Assembly (NCBI RefSeq): GCF_023028345.1
Contig: NZ_CP095487.1
Coordinates: 372,001-436,000, forward strand
Reading direction: 5' to 3'
DNA length: 64,000 nucleotides
Origin: Halorientalis marina
GTDB lineage: Archaea; Halobacteriota; Halobacteria; Halobacteriales; Haloarculaceae
The translations under genes were made by a program, and so were the position numbers. Numbering within the stretch: the first letter of the stretch is position 1; every line of letters starts with the position of its first letter. Positions 44,996 through 53,767 of this stretch are shown here, piece by piece. The notes under the pieces are model-generated. The model was not told the origin of the DNA, searched no databases, and worked only from the letters and a program-made list of their open reading frames with translations.

Positions 44996-45862
44996 CTACC
45001 GCTCGTCGATTGCCTCGCTGGCGATGTTGCGCCCGCGGGCCTTGAGCGTGACCTCCTTGCGGGTCCGGACCTCCTCCAGGATTTCGAGTTCGATGAGGCG
45101 GTCGTAGACTTCCTCGACTTTCTCGACGTCCATCCCGACGAAACTGGGAATCTCGAAGGGCGAGACGCCGGAGTACAGCGCCATGAGCACCTCACGCTCA
45201 CGCTCGGAGAGGTCGGCCTCGACCTCGGCGCGTTGCTCGCCTTCACGGAGGAGGCTCCCGAGGAACGCACAGGTCCGGGCGGTCCCCGAGAGGTACGTCT
45301 GGACGCTGGTCCCCTCGTCCTCGGTGTGTTCGACCTCCAGCACCGTCCGCTGTTCGTCCATGACGGTGCGTTCGTCCTGCTCGACGCCGCCGATGTCGTC
45401 GAGTTCGATCTCGACGAACTGGCCGTCCGAGATGGCGAGATCGACGGTCTCGTCGCCGATCTTCAGCCGCCCCTTCTGCCACCCGGTGTCCTGAACGACG
45501 CCGCCCTCGACGGCGGGGTGTTTCGCGAGGATGATCTGCTGGTCGAGCAGGGCGCTGTACAGCCGGGTTTTGAACTGCTCGGTCTCGTTTGGCGCGACCA
45601 GCATCACGTCCTTGCCGAGTTGTAAAGAGAGGTAGCCGGAGACGCGCGCGACGGCCTGGTTGACGTCCATTCTGCCTTTCAGGCCGTCGAGGTCCGAGAG
45701 GGGGATCGCCCGCTTGCCGTCGTTGCTGATGAGGATGAGCCGCTTGTTCGAGAGGATGATCCGCCCGCTTTGCCACTCGATGTCGTTGAGCTTGCGGCCG
45801 TCCTTGACGACCTGTGCGAACTTGCCCTGCGTGTCCGCCAGTTTCGTTTCGCCCTCGCCCAT
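44996..45862 (-). CDS. cheF: Archaeal taxis adaptor CheF (copy 2)
   Basis: 288 residues, same family and domain order as copy 1: beta repeats GRIILSNKRLILISNDG and GRLKIGDETVDLAISDG, then a helix-turn-helix-like C terminus (LMALYSGVSPFEIPSFVGMDVEKVEEVYDRL in outline). Two CheF paralogues beside the che genes are the norm in haloarchaea. A 21-base palindrome sits in its promoter region. Confidence 0.93.
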   Translation of the reverse strand: MGEGETKLADTQGKFAQVVKDGRKLNDIEWQSGRIILSNKRLILISNDGKRAIPLSDLDGLKGRMDVNQAVARVSGYLSLQLGKDVMLVAPNETEQFKTRLYSALLDQQIILAKHPAVEGGVVQDTGWQKGRLKIGDETVDLAISDGQFVEIELDDIGGVEQDERTVMDEQRTVLEVEHTEDEGTSVQTYLSGTARTCAFLGSLLREGEQRAEVEADLSEREREVLMALYSGVSPFEIPSFVGMDVEKVEEVYDRLIELEILEEVRTRKEVTLKARGRNIASEAIDER

Positions 45863-45882
45863 ACGTGTGGTTAGTGTGCCGG

Positions 45883-45903
45883 AATACGCCTTTGAGGCGT
45901 ATT
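45883..45903 (-). promoter_or_regulatory. 21-base perfect palindrome in the cheF2 promoter
   Basis: Arms AATACGCCT and AGGCGTATT with a 3-base loop. It lies 21-41 bases before the cheF2 ATG and overlaps the expected TATA-box position, so a DNA-binding regulator could block or recruit the transcription machinery here. Confidence 0.5.
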
Positions 45904-45939
45904 AACTTTCGTTCGATTACGGTACGGAGAGCAACCCAT

Positions 45940-47187
45940 TCACTCCACGCTCCGGCCGCCGAGTTTCGAGATGGCCGAGAAGGCCTTCTTCCGTAGCTGT
46001 TCGTTCTCGGTGTTGTCGATGAGGTCGTCCAGGCGCTTGCGACTGCGCTCGCTGCCGACTTTCCCGAGCGTGAACACGGCCTGTCCCCGCACGTCAGTCG
46101 GCCGACCTTCGTCGTCGAGGACGTTCAGCAGGCGCGTCTCGACCTGCGTGCCGCCGATCTCGGCGAGGCTCGTCGCGGCGAACTGCTGGGTCATCTGGTC
46201 CTCGTCTTCCAGGGTCTCGACCAGCGCCTTGACGATGCGGCCGTAGCCGTCGCTGTCCTGGCCGACGACCCGCCCCAGCAGCCACGCCGTGTTACGTCGC
46301 TGGCGGTTCTGGGTGCTCTCTTCCAGGATGTCGACCATCGGGACCACGACGCTCGCGTCGTCGGTCTCGGAGAGCTTGTCGACGACCGTCTCCCGGATCT
46401 CGTGGCTCTGGTCGGTGGGGACGTTCGAGAGGAGTTCGATGATCGAGTAGACGGCCGTCCGCCGGACAGAGGGGTCCTCGTCGGAGAGGGCCTCGATCAG
46501 GCCGTCGACGGGCCGGGCGTTCCCGAAGTTGCCCATCGCGCCGACGGCGATCCGTCTGACCACCGGCCGCTCGTCGTCGAACATCCCGAGCAGGGCGTTC
46601 AGCGCCTGCCGGTTCCCGATCTGTCCGAGCGCGTTCGCGGCCTCGCGGCGGACCTCGCCGCTGGGGTCTTCCAGCCGGTCGATCAGCGCGTCGCAGGCCC
46701 GCGCGTCGTCGAGTTTCCCGGCGGCGCGGGCGACTCGTGCCCGGACCCGCGGGTCCCCGTCCGTCGTGGCCTCCAGCAACTGGGGGAGCACGTCGGTATT
46801 CCCGAGCGAGCCCAGCGCGTTGGCCGCGGCCATCCGCAGTTCCGGCAGGTCGGCGTTCAGTGCCTTCGAGAAGGCCTTCGCCTTCGCCCAGTCTGCCTGC
46901 TGGTCTTCGCCGAGTTCGATGCCGGCCATCTCGGCGATCAGTTCCTCGATGGCCGCCTGCCCGATGCGGTCGAGGGCGTCGACGGCGGCCGCCGTCACCT
47001 CGGCCTCGTCGGTCTCGGACGCGAGGGTCACGAGCGGCGTCACCACGTCGTGGTCCGCGCGGGTCTCCTCGTCCAGTTCGCCGAGCATCTCGGCCGCCCG
47101 GGCCTTGATCTCGGGGTTGTCGCTGGTCCGGAGGGCGCTCACTAGCCCGTCGACGTCGCCCGCGCGTTCGAGTTCGTACAGTGACAT
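45940..47187 (-). CDS. HEAT/PBS-lyase-repeat taxis protein
   Basis: 415 residues made almost entirely of HEAT-like helical repeats with regular motifs such as EVRREAANALGQIG, VVRRIAVGAMGNFG and SVRRTAVYSI. In Halobacterium a HEAT_PBS protein encoded next to cheF interacts with CheF and CheY, and this gene has the same neighbourhood. Its ATG shares one base with the cheR stop, so it is the last gene of cheB-cheA-cheR-HEAT. Confidence 0.9.
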   Translation of the reverse strand: MSLYELERAGDVDGLVSALRTSDNPEIKARAAEMLGELDEETRADHDVVTPLVTLASETDEAEVTAAAVDALDRIGQAAIEELIAEMAGIELGEDQQADWAKAKAFSKALNADLPELRMAAANALGSLGNTDVLPQLLEATTDGDPRVRARVARAAGKLDDARACDALIDRLEDPSGEVRREAANALGQIGNRQALNALLGMFDDERPVVRRIAVGAMGNFGNARPVDGLIEALSDEDPSVRRTAVYSIIELLSNVPTDQSHEIRETVVDKLSETDDASVVVPMVDILEESTQNRQRRNTAWLLGRVVGQDSDGYGRIVKALVETLEDEDQMTQQFAATSLAEIGGTQVETRLLNVLDDEGRPTDVRGQAVFTLGKVGSERSRKRLDDLIDNTENEQLRKKAFSAISKLGGRSVE

Positions 47188-48005
47188 CAGGCTTTGCGGT
47201 AGATACGGTGACGTTTGTCGACTGCGCTGAACGCCTCCCGGCACTCGTGGGGCAGTGTCTCGGTCATCCCGATAACGAGGTAGCCGTCCTCGCGCAGCGA
47301 CCCCTCGATGGTCTCGAAGATGGGGACCTTGTACTCCGAATCGATGTAGATGAGGAGGTTCCGACAGAGCACGAGGTCGAAGTCCCGTTTTGGCTCCCCG
47401 CGGATGAGGTCGTGGTTCTCGAACTCGACGAGGGACTTCACCTCGTCGCGGACCCGGAAGTTGTCGCCGTCCTGCTCGACGTACCGCGCCGAGTCCGCGA
47501 GCGGTTCGAGTTCCTCGGCGATGTCCGTCGTCTGTGAGGTCTCGTAGACGCCCTCGCGGGCGACCGCCAGCGCGTCGTCGCTGATGTCGGTCCCGAGGAC
47601 GGAGACGCGCCGGCTCTCGATCTCGTCGTCGTCGAGCGCCAGCATCCCGACGGAGTACGGTTCCCGACCGTCGGCACAGGGGGCGCTCCAGACCCGAACC
47701 GACCGGCGCTCGGCGGTCAGGGTCCGCAGCACGGATCGGATCCCCTCCCAGGCGTCGGGGTTGCGGAAGAAGCCGGTGACGTTGATCGACAGCGAGTCGA
47801 GCAGGTCCGCCTCCTCCGCGTCGCTCCCGCGCAACTGGTCGAGGTACTCGTCGTAGCTGTCGGCGTCGGTCCGGCGCATCCGGGCGGTGATCCGGCGGTC
47901 GAGGTAGGCGTCGTTGTAGAAGCCGGTCTCGAAGCCCACGTCGGACTGGATGTAGTCGAGGAGGCGGTCGAACGCGGCGCGGGAGTCCTGGCGGCTGTCG
48001 GTCAT
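47187..48005 (-). CDS. cheR: Chemoreceptor glutamate methyltransferase CheR
   Basis: 272 residues. The N-terminal helical CheR domain (GFYNDAYLDRRITARMRR in outline) is followed by a SAM-dependent Rossmann domain with VWSAPCADGREPYS (variant of the usual SxGxxxGEEPYS), GTDIS and LCRNLLIYID. It methylates glutamates of methyl-accepting receptors to adapt signalling. Sits between cheA and the HEAT gene. Confidence 0.95.
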   Translation of the reverse strand: MTDSRQDSRAAFDRLLDYIQSDVGFETGFYNDAYLDRRITARMRRTDADSYDEYLDQLRGSDAEEADLLDSLSINVTGFFRNPDAWEGIRSVLRTLTAERRSVRVWSAPCADGREPYSVGMLALDDDEIESRRVSVLGTDISDDALAVAREGVYETSQTTDIAEELEPLADSARYVEQDGDNFRVRDEVKSLVEFENHDLIRGEPKRDFDLVLCRNLLIYIDSEYKVPIFETIEGSLREDGYLVIGMTETLPHECREAFSAVDKRHRIYRKA

Positions 48006-48063
48006 GATGTCGTATCTCCGGTCTGCAGTGCGGTCGGCGGGTCGATGCGGGCGGCCGTGCCGG

Positions 48064-50094
48064 TCACAGTGTCACCACGTCGAGGATGTGGACGATGTCG
48101 CCGTCGCCTAAGACGGCCGTCCCGCTGAGGCCGGGCGTGCCGCTGAGGATGCCCTCCAGGGGCTTGACGACGACCTCCTCCTGCTGGGTGACCGCGTCAC
48201 ACTGGAGGGCGACCTGCCGCTCGGACTCGCGGATGCGCACGAGCATTCCGTTGCCGTTCGTCTTCGCGTCGGGCACGTCGAAGGCGTCCGCGAGGTCGAC
48301 GATGGGATAGATCTCGTCGTCGTGTTCGATGACTTCCTCGCCGTTGACGGTCTCGACGCCGTTGCGCTGGCTGATCTCGTCGATGTTCTTGATGGGGATG
48401 CCGTACTGCTCGTCGCCGACCTGGACGAACAGGACCTTGACGATAGCCATCGTCACCGGCAGGCGCAGGGAGACGGTCGTGCCCTCGCCGGGCGTGGAGT
48501 CGACGCTGACCGAGCCGTCGAGTTGCGTGACGGTATCGTGGACCACGTCCATCCCGACGCCGCGGCCGCTGGTGTCGGTCACTTCGTCCTTGGTGGAGAG
48601 ACCGGGGTGGAAAGCGAGGTCGTAGATGTCGCTTTCCTCCATGGCCTCGAGTTCGTCCTCGGACCGGACCCCGTGCTCGATTGCCTGTGCGCGGAGGTCG
48701 TCGGCGTCGAGGCCCCGGCCGTCGTCTTTCACCTCGATGATGACGTGGTCGCGCTCCCGGGTCGCCCGGAGCAGGATCGTTCCCTCGGGGGGTTTGCCCG
48801 CGGCCTCGCGCTCTTCGGGGGATTCGATCCCGTGGTCGACGGAGTTCCGCAGGATGTGCATCAGGGGGTCCGAGATCTCGGTGAGGATGGTCCGGTCGAG
48901 TTCGATGTCCTCGCCCTCGATCTCGAAGCTCACCTCCTTGTCCAGGTCGCGTGCGAGGTCACGGACCAGCCGCGGGAACTTCCCGACGACCTTCTTCAGC
49001 GGGATGAGCCGCATGTCCATGACCGTGTTCTGGAGGCTCGCCGAGATCTTGTCGAGTTCGTTGAGGTTCTCGCTCGCGTCGTCGAGGTTCCCCTCTTCGA
49101 CGGCCCGCCGGAGCTTGATCCGGCTCGTGACCAGCTGTTCGACCTGGCCGTGGAGGTCGTCGAGCTGGTCGACGTCGACCCGGACGGACTTGATTTCGTC
49201 CACGCCGGAGGTGTCGACCGACGCCTCGGCCGCGTCGTCGTCCTCGCTCTCGTCCTCGGTGTCGTCGCCGAACTCCGTCACCGTCGAGACGGTGACGGCG
49301 TCGATCTTCGTGACCGAGTCGAGCTCGTCAGCGACCGCGGCCTCGTCCTCGGCGTGGATCAGGAGGTCGAAGCCGTCCGCGTAGTCGCCGTCCTCGATGG
49401 CCTCCCGGCCGGGTTCGGCCGCGAGCAGCGCGAAGGACTCGGCGACGGCCTCGACGATCAACATCCCGTCGACGCCTTTCATGCTGCTGTCGCCGACCTC
49501 GATTCGGGCGTGGTACCCCTCGTCCACGTCCGCGTCGACCGTCGCGCCGGCGAAGACGTCCTCGTCGACGGCGGGGCCGGCCTCGGTGTCGCCGACTGCC
49601 TGGCCGTCGTCGGCCGCCGCGTCGTCACTGCCCGCGTCCGCGTCGCCGGCCGCGTCCTCGTCGCCGCTCGTCTCCGGATCGTCGGCCGCCGACTCCGCCC
49701 CGTCGTCGGGGGCACCGTCCTGGAGGACGCCCCGGATCTCCTCGACCATCTCGTCGGTCTCGATCGAAGAGTCGCCCTCTTCTTCGATTTCGGTGACGAT
49801 CATCTCGATCCGGTCGACGCCGGCGAAGATCATGTCCATGATCTCCGGGGTGACCGCCAGGTTGCCCTCCCGCATCTCGTCGAGGAGGTCCTCGATGGCG
49901 TGGGCGAGGTTCGAGGCGTCCTCGAACCCCATCGCGCCGAAGTTCCCCTTCAGCGTGTGGGCCGTCCGGAAGATCGAGTCCATCGCGGCCTCGTTCTCGG
50001 GGTCGCCCTCCAGCTCCAGCAGGGAGTTGTTCAGTTCGGTGATCGCTTCCTCGCTCTCTCGGATGAACGCGTCGAGATATTGATCGTCAACCAT
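48064..50094 (-). CDS. cheA: Chemotaxis histidine kinase CheA
   Basis: 676 residues. The Hpt domain carries the phospho-acceptor His46 (FRTAHTLKGNFGAMGF); an acidic Asp/Ala linker and a CheY/CheB-binding region follow, then dimerisation helices, the ATP domain with N box (HILRNSVDHG), G1 (DDGRGLD) and G2 (GRGVGMD), and a C-terminal CheW-like domain (about 545-676). It phosphorylates CheY and CheB in response to receptor state. It overlaps cheB by 8 bases. Confidence 0.97.
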   Translation of the reverse strand: MVDDQYLDAFIRESEEAITELNNSLLELEGDPENEAAMDSIFRTAHTLKGNFGAMGFEDASNLAHAIEDLLDEMREGNLAVTPEIMDMIFAGVDRIEMIVTEIEEEGDSSIETDEMVEEIRGVLQDGAPDDGAESAADDPETSGDEDAAGDADAGSDDAAADDGQAVGDTEAGPAVDEDVFAGATVDADVDEGYHARIEVGDSSMKGVDGMLIVEAVAESFALLAAEPGREAIEDGDYADGFDLLIHAEDEAAVADELDSVTKIDAVTVSTVTEFGDDTEDESEDDDAAEASVDTSGVDEIKSVRVDVDQLDDLHGQVEQLVTSRIKLRRAVEEGNLDDASENLNELDKISASLQNTVMDMRLIPLKKVVGKFPRLVRDLARDLDKEVSFEIEGEDIELDRTILTEISDPLMHILRNSVDHGIESPEEREAAGKPPEGTILLRATRERDHVIIEVKDDGRGLDADDLRAQAIEHGVRSEDELEAMEESDIYDLAFHPGLSTKDEVTDTSGRGVGMDVVHDTVTQLDGSVSVDSTPGEGTTVSLRLPVTMAIVKVLFVQVGDEQYGIPIKNIDEISQRNGVETVNGEEVIEHDDEIYPIVDLADAFDVPDAKTNGNGMLVRIRESERQVALQCDAVTQQEEVVVKPLEGILSGTPGLSGTAVLGDGDIVHILDVVTL

Positions 50095-51271
50095 CGTTGC
50101 CCTCCGTTATCGAACGCAAGACGCCGTCGGCGATCTCCTCCAGCGGGAGGACCTCGTCGACGACGCCGGTTTCGACGGCACGTTTCGGCATCCCGTAGAC
50201 CGCCGAACTCGCTTCGTCCTGTGCGACGACGGTGCCGCCGGCGGCCGCGACGGCACGGACGCCGTCGGCGCCGTCCGTGCCCATCCCGGTGAGGACGACG
50301 GCCGTCAGCGGGTCGTCGACCGTCTCGGCCGCCGTCTGCATCGTCACGTCCACCGACGGCCGGACGCTGTTGACCGGGTCGCTCTCGGTCAGTTTCACGC
50401 GGAGCCGCCCGCCGCCGTAGTTCGAGACCTCCATGTGTTTGCCGCCGGGTGCGACCAGTGCCTCGCCGCCGCCGATGCGGTCGCCGTCGCTCGCCTCGCG
50501 AACGTCGTAGGCGCTTTTCCCGTCGAGGCGCGCCGCGAACCGCTCGGTGAACCCATCGGGCATGTGCTGGACGACGAGGACGCGGAAGTCCGCGTCCCGC
50601 GGGAGGTCCGCGAGGACCCGCTCGACGACGGTCGGACCGCCGGTCGAGGAGCCGATGAGGAGCGTCGGCCTGGCGGCGTACTCGGCCGTCGGTTCGGCGA
50701 CGGCCGTTCCGCCCGCCGTGTCGGTATCGGCCGCCGTCGCGTCCGGGCTCGTCGTCCCGGCCGCTCCCCCGGTGCTCGCGGTACTCTCCGTCGCGGTCTC
50801 GGCGGCTTCGACGGCCTCGGCGTAGGCGTCGGCCGGCGAACTCTCGCCGCCCGGGCCGACGGAGACGTCGACGCTGGCGACCGAGTCGACCATGTCCACG
50901 AGCTGGTCCTCCAGCCGTGACATCTCCATGGACACCTCGCCGCCGGGCTTGGTGAAGAAGTCGACCGCGCCCTTCTCCAGGGCCTCGAAGGTCACGTCGG
51001 CGTTCTCGTCGGTGTGAGCCGAGAGCATGAGCACGGGTGTCGGCGTGTCGGCCATGATCCGCTCGACGGCCTCGATCCCGTTCATCTCCGGCATCTCCAC
51101 GTCCATCGTCACGACGTCCGGTCGGTGTTCGGCGGCGGCCTCGACGGCCTCCCGACCGTTCCGTGCCTCGGCGACGACGTCGACGCCGCCGGTCTCCAGG
51201 ATATCGGAGATGACACTGCGCATGAAATGGGAGTCGTCGGTCACGATGGCCCGCGTCCGTCCGTCCGACAT
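50087..51271 (-). CDS. cheB: Chemotaxis methylesterase CheB
   Basis: 394 residues. The receiver domain has phospho-acceptor Asp57 (TMDVEMPEMNG), then an Ala/Thr/Asp-rich linker (about 135-200), then the esterase with catalytic Ser209 (SSTGG), His236 (QHMPDGF) and Asp333 (GMGTDGA). It removes methyl groups from receptors. First gene of the cheB-cheA-cheR-HEAT operon, divergent from cheW with 223 bases between. Confidence 0.97.
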   Translation of the reverse strand: MSDGRTRAIVTDDSHFMRSVISDILETGGVDVVAEARNGREAVEAAAEHRPDVVTMDVEMPEMNGIEAVERIMADTPTPVLMLSAHTDENADVTFEALEKGAVDFFTKPGGEVSMEMSRLEDQLVDMVDSVASVDVSVGPGGESSPADAYAEAVEAAETATESTASTGGAAGTTSPDATAADTDTAGGTAVAEPTAEYAARPTLLIGSSTGGPTVVERVLADLPRDADFRVLVVQHMPDGFTERFAARLDGKSAYDVREASDGDRIGGGEALVAPGGKHMEVSNYGGGRLRVKLTESDPVNSVRPSVDVTMQTAAETVDDPLTAVVLTGMGTDGADGVRAVAAAGGTVVAQDEASSAVYGMPKRAVETGVVDEVLPLEEIADGVLRSITEGNDG

Positions 51272-51410
51272 GCTATCGAATCGTCACCCCCTGCCGGTCA
51301 CGGCACCGGCTCGTTCGGCGTGTGGTCCGGCGACCGGAACTGGATGGGGCTCGCGGCATCTGTCCTGCCAGTCCGTACCCGAGTTCCGCAAATAAATACA
51401 CCGCCCCCGT

Positions 51411-51424
51411 AATCAAATGTGATA
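51411..51424 (+). promoter_or_regulatory. AATC-N6-GATA element between cheB and cheW
   Basis: AATC, then AAATGT, then GATA. It differs from the TATC-N6-GATA elements upstream of cheY and arlCE only at the first base. It lies in the divergent cheB/cheW promoter region. Confidence 0.4.
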
Positions 51425-51494
51425 GCACAGGGGTCAGGATTAAGTTCGCGTCTTGGTTCCGTCCGGGTACGAGCGGCTTTCGCGGGTGAAACAT

Positions 51495-51956
51495 ATGGCA
51501 AAGGCATCCACGCGGTCGGCGGCGGAGGCGACGGGACAGGTACTCGAGTTCAAACTCGGCACGGAGACCTACTGTGTCGACATCGACTACGTGACGGAGA
51601 TCGTCGACGTCGGGGAGTTGACGGGCCTCCCGAACGCGCCGGAGTACATCGAGGGCGTGATGGACCTGCGCGGGCGGACGACGGCCATCGTCGACCCCAA
51701 GGAGGTATTCGACATTGAGGCCGTCGAGACGGACGACCGGCGGATCATCGTGTTCGACCCGGAGATCATCGCCGACCGGAAGGCCGCGGGATGGCTCGTC
51801 GACGAGGTGTACCAGGTGCTCCGTCTCGACGAGGAAACCGTCGAGGAGGCCCCCGAGGGCGGCCGAGAGGCCGTCCGCGGCGTTATCAAACACGACGACG
51901 ACGACGCGGACGACGGGTTCGTCATCTGGGTCGACCCACAGGCCGTCCACCGCTGA
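51495..51956 (+). CDS. cheW: Chemotaxis coupling protein CheW
   Basis: 153 residues, a single CheW domain with the SH3-like pattern VLEFKLGTETYCVDIDYVTEIV, then GVMDLRGRTTAIVDPKEVF and an acidic end. It couples receptors to CheA. Faces away from cheB. The ATG at 51495 gives the normal family start; an upstream in-frame ATG reads non-homologous sequence. Confidence 0.95.
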   Translation: MAKASTRSAAEATGQVLEFKLGTETYCVDIDYVTEIVDVGELTGLPNAPEYIEGVMDLRGRTTAIVDPKEVFDIEAVETDDRRIIVFDPEIIADRKAAGWLVDEVYQVLRLDEETVEEAPEGGREAVRGVIKHDDDDADDGFVIWVDPQAVHR

Positions 51957-52018
51957 TCGGCCGTCGCGGGTTCCGCGGTCGGTGCCGTCGGCGGCTACCG
52001 CGAGCCGGGGGACAACAC

Positions 52019-52024
52019 TTTTTT
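52019..52024 (+). terminator. T-run terminator candidate after cheW
   Basis: Six T residues about 60 bases after the cheW stop. Archaeal termination often occurs at such runs. Confidence 0.35.
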
Positions 52025-52080
52025 GCCAAGGTGTCGGATACTTTTTCAATTCGTGGCGCGTACGCGTCACTATCAGACCG

Positions 52081-52806
52081 ATGATCGAGCTCACCAAAAC
52101 CGGAATCGACGGGCTGGACGACATTCTCAACGGCGGCATCGTCAAGAACTCCACGACGCTGGTCAGCGGGAATCCGGGGGCCGGAAAGAGCATTCTGGGG
52201 CTGCAGTACATCTACAACGGCGTCCGGATGTTCGACGAGAAGGGCATCTACCTCTCCTTCGAGGAGAACGAGGAGGACATTCAGGAGGCGGCCGAGTCCA
52301 TCGGGTTCGACGACTGGGGCGAGTACGTCGAGTCCGGCGATATCAAGGTGTTCGACAAGCAGGTCCTGCTTCGAGAGAACGATTTCACCTCCTCGCTCGA
52401 CCTCCTGCTCGAGGACCTCCAGGACGAGGAGTACGAACGGCTCGTGCTCGACTCGCTGACGATGTTCCAGCTCTTTTTCGAGAACGAACAGGAGAAACGG
52501 ACCTACCTCCTGAAGTTCACCGACATCCTTCGGAAGAACGGACTGACGACGCTGATGACGAACGAGCAGGGCGCCGTCTTCCCGGAGACCGACATCGGGC
52601 TGGAGAACTACCTCACTGACGGGAACATCTACCTCATCCAGACGCCGACCGAGTCCGGCGTGAACCGCTACGTCTGGGTCGCGAAGATGCGCAAACAGAA
52701 CATCGAGACCGACATCTTCCCGATGGAGATCGAACACGGTGGCATCCGCGTCCACCAGAACGCCTCCGCGTTCTCGATGATGAGCGAAGAGGAATCCCCG
52801 ATGTAA
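52081..52806 (+). CDS. Single-domain KaiC/RecA-like ATPase
   Basis: 241 residues. Walker A GNPGAGKS is at 30-37, the catalytic Glu pair is in YLSFEENEED, and Walker B is RLVLDSLTMF. It resembles the KaiC-like proteins of haloarchaea, relatives of ArlH and of the circadian-type Cir proteins that affect motility in Haloferax. The Ser/Met-rich C terminus may be a regulatory tail. It lies between cheW and the winged-helix gene, all on the plus strand. Confidence 0.9.
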   Translation: MIELTKTGIDGLDDILNGGIVKNSTTLVSGNPGAGKSILGLQYIYNGVRMFDEKGIYLSFEENEEDIQEAAESIGFDDWGEYVESGDIKVFDKQVLLRENDFTSSLDLLLEDLQDEEYERLVLDSLTMFQLFFENEQEKRTYLLKFTDILRKNGLTTLMTNEQGAVFPETDIGLENYLTDGNIYLIQTPTESGVNRYVWVAKMRKQNIETDIFPMEIEHGGIRVHQNASAFSMMSEEESPM

Positions 52807-52808
52807 CG

Positions 52809-52826
52809 GTTATTGGGCTCAATAAC
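52809..52826 (+). promoter_or_regulatory. Hairpin downstream of the KaiC-like gene
   Basis: GTTATTG and CAATAAC around a 4-base loop, three bases after the stop codon. The right arm is part of TCAATAACGAT (52819-52829), which recurs exactly upstream of cheY (56910-56920). It could be a terminator or a binding site. Confidence 0.45.
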
Positions 52827-52920
52827 GATTGTAACCACTCCATACGGCGTTCACACGTTCGATAACTGCCGTCGAGACCGCCCGCTCTCGTCCGTTCTCC
52901 GCTCCCGGTACTCCCGCCAG

Positions 52921-52927
52921 TTTTATA
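52921..52927 (+). promoter_or_regulatory. TATA box of the winged-helix gene
   Basis: TTTTATA centred about 32 bases before the ATG at 52956; the start site would fall at about 52950, over the palindrome at 52941. Confidence 0.6.
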
Positions 52928-52940
52928 CTGACGAAAATTC

Positions 52941-52953
52941 ATTATCTGATAAT
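52941..52953 (+). promoter_or_regulatory. Perfect palindrome ATTATC-T-GATAAT, candidate auto-operator
   Basis: A 13-base palindrome located between the TATA box and the ATG of the winged-helix gene, overlapping the expected transcription start. This is the classic place for a repressor that controls its own gene. Half-sites GATA/TATC recur in the neighbouring promoters. Confidence 0.55.
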
Positions 52954-52955
52954 AG

Positions 52956-53291
52956 ATGGCACCGACCGACATCCTGCGGACGCTGGGGAACAAGTACAGC
53001 GCGGAGATACTGGAGGCAACCGACGAGCCACAGTCCGCACAGGGGCTCAGCGAGGAACTCGACATCCCGATCGCGACCTGTTACCGCCGGATCGACGAAC
53101 TGACCGAGCACGACCTGCTGGAGCTCCACGACAACATCCTCTCGGACGACCGCCGGCGCATCAAGGTCTACCGTCGCAACGTCGACGAGGTGACCGTCGA
53201 CTTCTCGGGGGAGATGTCGGTGGTCGTCGAGGAGCGGTCCGAGGTCACCAACAAACTGGACGAGGCCTGGCGGACCCTCTCGGAGAGTTAG
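52956..53291 (+). CDS. Small winged-helix transcription regulator
   Basis: 111 residues. The first 65 form a winged helix: TLGNKYSAEILEATDEPQSA then QGLSEELDIPIATCYRRIDELTEHDLL in outline, with recognition helix around IATCYRRIDEL; a basic wing (SDDRRRIKVYRRN) and a C-terminal helix follow. This is the ArsR/TrmB-like HTH type common in haloarchaea. It sits in the centre of the motility island with a palindrome at its own start. A role in controlling arl/che expression is inferred. Confidence 0.87.
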   Translation: MAPTDILRTLGNKYSAEILEATDEPQSAQGLSEELDIPIATCYRRIDELTEHDLLELHDNILSDDRRRIKVYRRNVDEVTVDFSGEMSVVVEERSEVTNKLDEAWRTLSES

Positions 53292-53417
53292 TAGTCTGCG
53301 CGCGTGCGCGCGCTGTCACGCCGGTCGCTGCCTCCGACCGCGACACGTGCCCGTCGGTCCCCATCTGCGTACCCGATTGCCGTCCTCCGCTTCCGTTCCC
53401 GCGCTGTAACGAGGCGT

Positions 53418-53431
53418 TATCAGCCGAGATA
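53418..53431 (+). promoter_or_regulatory. TATC-N6-GATA element upstream of the DUF7521-like gene
   Basis: TATC, AGCCGA, GATA. It lies 52 bases before the ATG and just upstream of a TATA-like GATTTAAG (53444-53451). Confidence 0.45.
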
Positions 53432-53482
53432 TTTTCAAGCATGGATTTAAGAGGGGAAACTCCGTAGCGATCGGCAGGGAAG

Positions 53483-53767
53483 ATGGCAATGGCCGTAGAA
53501 ATCCTCTATGCGATCTCGACCCTGGTCTTCGTCGTGGCCGGGCTCACCATGGTTGGGATGGCGATACGCGCGTACGTACAAACGTCACGACAGGCGATGT
53601 TGCACCTCTCGCTGGGGTTCTCGTTGGCGGTCGCCGGCGCGGCGGCGACGATGATCAGTGCCTTCCTCAACGACTTCGAGGGCGCCCGGTCGCTGTTGCT
53701 GGTCAACAGCGGTCTCACGACTTTCGGCTACCTGTTCGTGATGTACAGCCTGGTGACTTACGAGTAA
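53483..53767 (+). CDS. DUF7521-like membrane protein in the motility island
   Basis: 94 residues with three hydrophobic segments (about 5-28, 40-62 and 70-90). The pattern matches the small haloarchaeal DUF7521 proteins. It stands between the winged-helix regulator and the archaellins, all on the plus strand. A role linked to motility or sensing is inferred from position. Confidence 0.75.
   Translation: MAMAVEILYAISTLVFVVAGLTMVGMAIRAYVQTSRQAMLHLSLGFSLAVAGAAATMISAFLNDFEGARSLLLVNSGLTTFGYLFVMYSLVTYE

Noticed and set aside
48322-50292. 650-codon plus-strand frame opposite cheA
   Set aside because: Repetitive Asp/Val/Leu composition and no motif; cheA on the other strand is complete.
52031-52075. 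A further TATC/GATA element before the KaiC-like gene
   Set aside because: GATA at 52037 and TATC at 52071 are in the wrong order and spacing compared with the other elements.
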